Source: Callipepla californica brunnescens
Taxonomy: Eukaryota; Chordata; Aves; Galliformes; Odontophoridae
Direction: 5' to 3'
NCBI GenBank assembly: GCA_023055505.1
Contig: JALIRH010000014.1
Span: forward strand, 12,984,501-13,048,500
DNA: 64,000 nucleotides
Shown here: positions 60,901 through 64,000 of the stretch, in pieces
Layout of the letters: every line of letters begins with the position of its first letter
Numbering within the stretch: position 1 is the first letter of the stretch
Position numbers and translations under genes: made by a program
Notes under the pieces: generated by a model
The model's database searches: none
Seen by the model: only the letters and a program-made list of their open reading frames with translations
What the model was told of the DNA's origin: nothing

Positions 60901-62870
60901 CAGTGGGGAGGATCTCAGCCAGAGTTACCCTCTCCAGCATTTCCTCCAGCCACCTTGGCTGTTAAATCCTACATCATTCGGAAGGAAAGAACTGAAAACA
61001 GATCCAGAGAAGCATGTTGCTTGCACTGTGCACTGAAAGGGGAAGGGAAACAACCAGTGACAAAGTAAACCTGATGTGCTATTAGAGCAATATCCAGGCT
61101 CCTTGGTTTTGCTGGAAGCCAGCTTACTGTCTGCCCAAAGTGCCCTGCATAGAGCACCGGCTGGAGCATTTCTGCCTGCAAGCAGCTGCTGTCTGTTTAA
61201 ACATGCAACATTTTCAGAGGTAGCTGACAGAATGAGGTGGGCAAATCATTTAGGAGAATAGAAAAATGCAGCTGTCTCATTGCTTGAGGTGGTTTTGAAA
61301 GTGTCATCCTGCCCCAAAAGAGATTTTCTTAATGATTTTTAATTTCTCACCTTTCTTTTCAAGAACAATACCCCAGAAGAGAGCAGAAGGATGAACAGAA
61401 GCTGGAAGGCCTTCCAGTGGGGGATTTTTATAGAGGAATGGCGAGCCAGAATTGGAAATCACTTCAAGAGACAACAGTAGAGACTGGAGAGACCTGTGTA
61501 GGAGACAGGTAGCCAAGAGAGGCAGGAAACCTAGTGGAGCCAGGAAAGGAGCAAAGGAGGCTGTAAAACAGGAAGAGAACAGCAGAGGGCTAGAGGACAG
61601 CTCAGAGACCACACATCTGCATTTGTTATTTTTTCAATAGCTGAGTTTAAACTGAGTGGTTTGAGTCACTGAGACTTGTACAGCAGTCACTGAGCCCGAG
61701 CCAGGCCATGCCAGGCTGAAAAGCTAATGGGCTTGGTTGGATTCAAGCCAGAGTTGAAACCTGCATTTAGGTGCTGCAGAAATCAGGCCAGGTGGGGCTG
61801 GAGGTTAAGCTGCAGCCCCTGTAAAACATGCCATAAAGATGTTGTGCCACACAGATATCAGCACAGCCAGGCAGACTGCTGCTGATGGATGAGGCATTGG
61901 GCAGGCAGAGCTGAATCACTGCACGGGTTAAATGTGAGAAGGGAGGAGCAGGCTCCTTGTCTGACCTTATGTGCTGGAGAATTTCTCAATCTCTTGGATT
62001 TACATTCATTTAGGACAACTCTTCGGAGTACAATTTCCAACGGTTTCTTACTACAAAGAACCACCTTACGCTGAATTACACCAGAGCAGCAATTTCAAGG
62101 TTTACATTAAAGACCTAAACCCAGCCTCAGGTTTCATCTTTTGACCATTCACCAAACCCAGCCTGATCCACAGCAGCCACTTGTCAACACAAGGGAATAT
62201 TTCAGGGCTCTGCCGAGAATGCCAATCTGGTCTTCGATTTGGGAGCATCATGCTAAATTTCTTCCTTCCTCTATCAAAGCTGCATCAGCCCCTTATTTCC
62301 TCCCCTAATTTGACACAAGAACAAGTAAATGGATACGAACTGCAGGACTTTTCTCCACAGCACACAACAGAAAACATAAGAGCCAGGATTTATAAGCCTC
62401 CTACCACTGAGGAACATTATTGCAAAGCATTATGCTACAAGCAACAAGCCACAGGCAATCCTATAGTGTCCAGCAAACCATGATGTGCATCAATTGAAAC
62501 GATAAAATGTTTTGAAACAAGTAATAAACACCTTCCAAGTCATTCCTCAACTCACAGACATTATCCATTAAGGTTATCTTCAAGTGCAGAAGTAAATCGC
62601 TGGTCTCCAGCATTAGTCTGGCTAGATCCACTCGGCAACACAAACTCAGAAAGGTATCAAGCTACAGATAGTTTCTCAGAACTATGTGTTGTTATTGATG
62701 CCAGAGAATTTTCATTGTTTTTCCTCATTATATGAGGCAAATCACTTCCTTCTCCCCTTGCACTTGTATTCCTACAGCACTTCTCCCAGCAGTCTCAGCA
62801 GGACTGAAAGGAAAATGATCATTAAGAACTTGCTCTCTGAAGCTCAATCATATTGCTTCAAGAAAAAGAA

Positions 62871-62890
62871 CAATTTCTATCAATTTCTAT
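62871..62890. repeat. 10-bp tandem duplication
   Basis: CAATTTCTAT is repeated exactly twice and followed by CAAT, the start of a third copy. Confidence 0.9.
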
Positions 62891-62965
62891 CAATGGGGAG
62901 GAGAAACAATGGCAGATTAAGTCATCTGCTCAAGGAAACCCAGGGATGGTGATGCAGAGCGTTCA
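62891..62965 (-). mobile_element. Diverged MIR SINE candidate
   Basis: The order of words (atggggaggagaaac, cagattaagtcatctgctca, aggaaacccagggatggtga, tgcagagc) follows the MIR complement (gatgaggaaactgag, gaggttaagtgacttgccca, aggtcacacagctagtaagt, ggcagagc). I estimate about two-thirds identity by eye over 70 bp. It is consistent with an old MIR but needs a profile search. Confidence 0.45.
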
Positions 62966-64000
62966 TCTGCTGCCCACAGTTTGGGGGCTCTTTACCATGG
63001 TGGATGGCCACAGGTCCTCCATTCAAACTGAGCTCCACACTGCGGCCAACACAAGATATTGATTCCCGTTAACACAGGAGCACGGCTATCTTCCCTGAGT
63101 TCCCAGCACTGGCTCTCTTGAAATGGGCATGAATTGCATGAGATGCTACAAGTAAATCTGCCACTTGTTTCAGAAGCTGAAATTAATTAAAATAAAACCC
63201 TCAAAAGAAACTTAGCATCTGTATGTCTGCTATTTGTGGATGATCTTATGAGTGAAATAATAAACTACAGATTTTCTGTGTAATGAACCTTAATTGAAAT
63301 CTTTTACATTAGACTGTGATCAAAGAAAATAGGTTGTAATTAAACCAGGTTATAAAAGATTTTATAATTAATTATTATAATGACATAAGCCAGCATGAAA
63401 TTGTACCTAATTTTTGGGGGAGGGTCTAAGATACTGAAGGCAGCCCAGCTCATGCCTTCTCTGATCTCCAGGTCTTCAGCTGCTCTGCGTGCTGCAGCTT
63501 CCCCTGGGTAGCACAGCCACGACATTAGCAGCAGGGAGCAGCTTACCACTGCTCCTCACCATTCAGCAGAGTTGTGTGACAGCAGGAGAATCTCTGGTTT
63601 CCCTCTTCTTTGGAAACACGGTGTTCCCCCTCATTACTGTAGTTCAAACCTTCCCCATGTCTCCTCATGAAAGCCTTGAAGGATGACATTAAAGCTACTA
63701 AAGCTCGTACCGACATGCACAAGCTGCCCACAGCACGTCACTTGGTGTTTTCTGCTTCATTTGTTTCTGTTGAGTCACCTTGTTTTGCAGAGTTTGAGGA
63801 TGCCTTTGCTAAGGTTGGCATCTCACTTCCGTGCAGCTCTGCGAGGTGAAGGCAGGCCACAGGGCTGCTCCCTGGGGAGCAGGGAGGGACAGCAAACTTT
63901 TGCCAGTTATTCCTGAAGCAGAAAGTCCCGAATGAGGTCAGCTCTGCAGTGGCACTCACAAGGGTGATGAAAACAATGCTTTCCAATGTCCACAAGGAAC
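62966..64000. other. Non-coding stretch to window end
   Basis: No gene recognised. An AT-rich patch at 63275-63385 contains repeated TTATAA/TTAATTA words (gattttataattaattatta). The last 500 bp are GC-richer and have overlapping frames on both strands (60-85 codons) without recognisable domains. A gene partly inside the right edge cannot be excluded. Confidence 0.5.

Larger units (their letters stand above)
55213..62870. other. Long non-coding stretch with palindromes
   Basis: No gene or transposon recognised in 7.6 kb. It contains a GC palindrome at 56859-56876, an 18-bp AT palindrome at 57592-57609, and smaller palindromes at 57909-57920 and 57961-57974. A 165-codon plus-strand frame (56914-57411) has a Cys-rich unrecognised peptide and ordinary codon content, and is probably a chance frame. 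Confidence 0.5.

Noticed and set aside
1..64000. CRISPR array, prokaryotic operon, phage or defence island
   Set aside because: There are no regularly spaced direct repeats, no long adjacent ORFs and no prokaryotic gene organisation. CR1 copies show avian nuclear DNA.
1..64000. tRNA, rRNA or known microRNA genes
   Set aside because: Scanning by eye for tRNA arm patterns and for familiar microRNA sequences (let-7, miR-9, miR-124, miR-137, miR-181 types) found none. A covariance-model search would be decisive.
1..64000. Endogenous retrovirus or LTR element
   Set aside because: No recognisable retroviral coding remnant, primer-binding site or paired LTR was seen. Solo LTRs of unfamiliar families could have been missed.

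Overview
This window looks like non-coding nuclear DNA from a bird, most likely a galliform (chicken-like) genome. The main evidence is six 5'-truncated copies of the CR1 LINE, the dominant retrotransposon of avian genomes. Each is recognisable from its 3' end (the 'aatcatagaatc' terminal repeats followed by 'gttgga...gatcatc..gtccaac') or from internal CR1 text such as 'ccagatcaggttgcccaggg' and 'ccctcagtgccacatctcc'. There are no prokaryotic signatures: no operons, no long homologous ORFs and no ribosome-binding-site pattern. CpG is depleted over most of the window, stop codons are dense in all frames, and homopolymer and dinucleotide tracts of vertebrate type are scattered throughout. The species call is inference; bird is much firmer than galliform.

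I found no protein-coding gene, rRNA, tRNA or other RNA gene that I can name. Open frames reach at most about 208 codons, close to what chance gives in 64 kb of this composition. The longest is explained by antisense reading through a CR1 copy. The window is therefore best read as intergenic DNA or a large intron. Two short open segments deserve a search as possible exons: 50978-51168 on the minus strand, and 29742-29993 on the plus strand, which lies behind a good TATA box.

Layout. 1-9 kb: repeat-poor DNA with one old CR1, a hairpin near the left end and an 18-bp-period minisatellite. 9.5-11 kb and 16-17 kb: stretches of locally high CpG and TAATTA/ATTA-type words that resemble conserved non-coding (enhancer-like) elements. 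17.1-17.5 kb: the longest CR1. 18.3 kb: a MIR fragment. 25.4, 28.9, 35.5 and 42.0 kb: further CR1 copies. 27.8, 36.4, 39.9, 49.3 and 50.6 kb: AT-motif-rich or CpG-retaining islands that look like candidate regulatory elements. 51-63 kb: low-complexity tracts, palindromes and a second, more diverged MIR candidate.

If there is a biological system here it is probably cis-regulatory: several homeodomain-word clusters in a gene-poor, transposon-poor setting, as seen around developmental regulators. That reading rests on motif content only; no alignment was possible. I see no evidence of an undescribed protein system.
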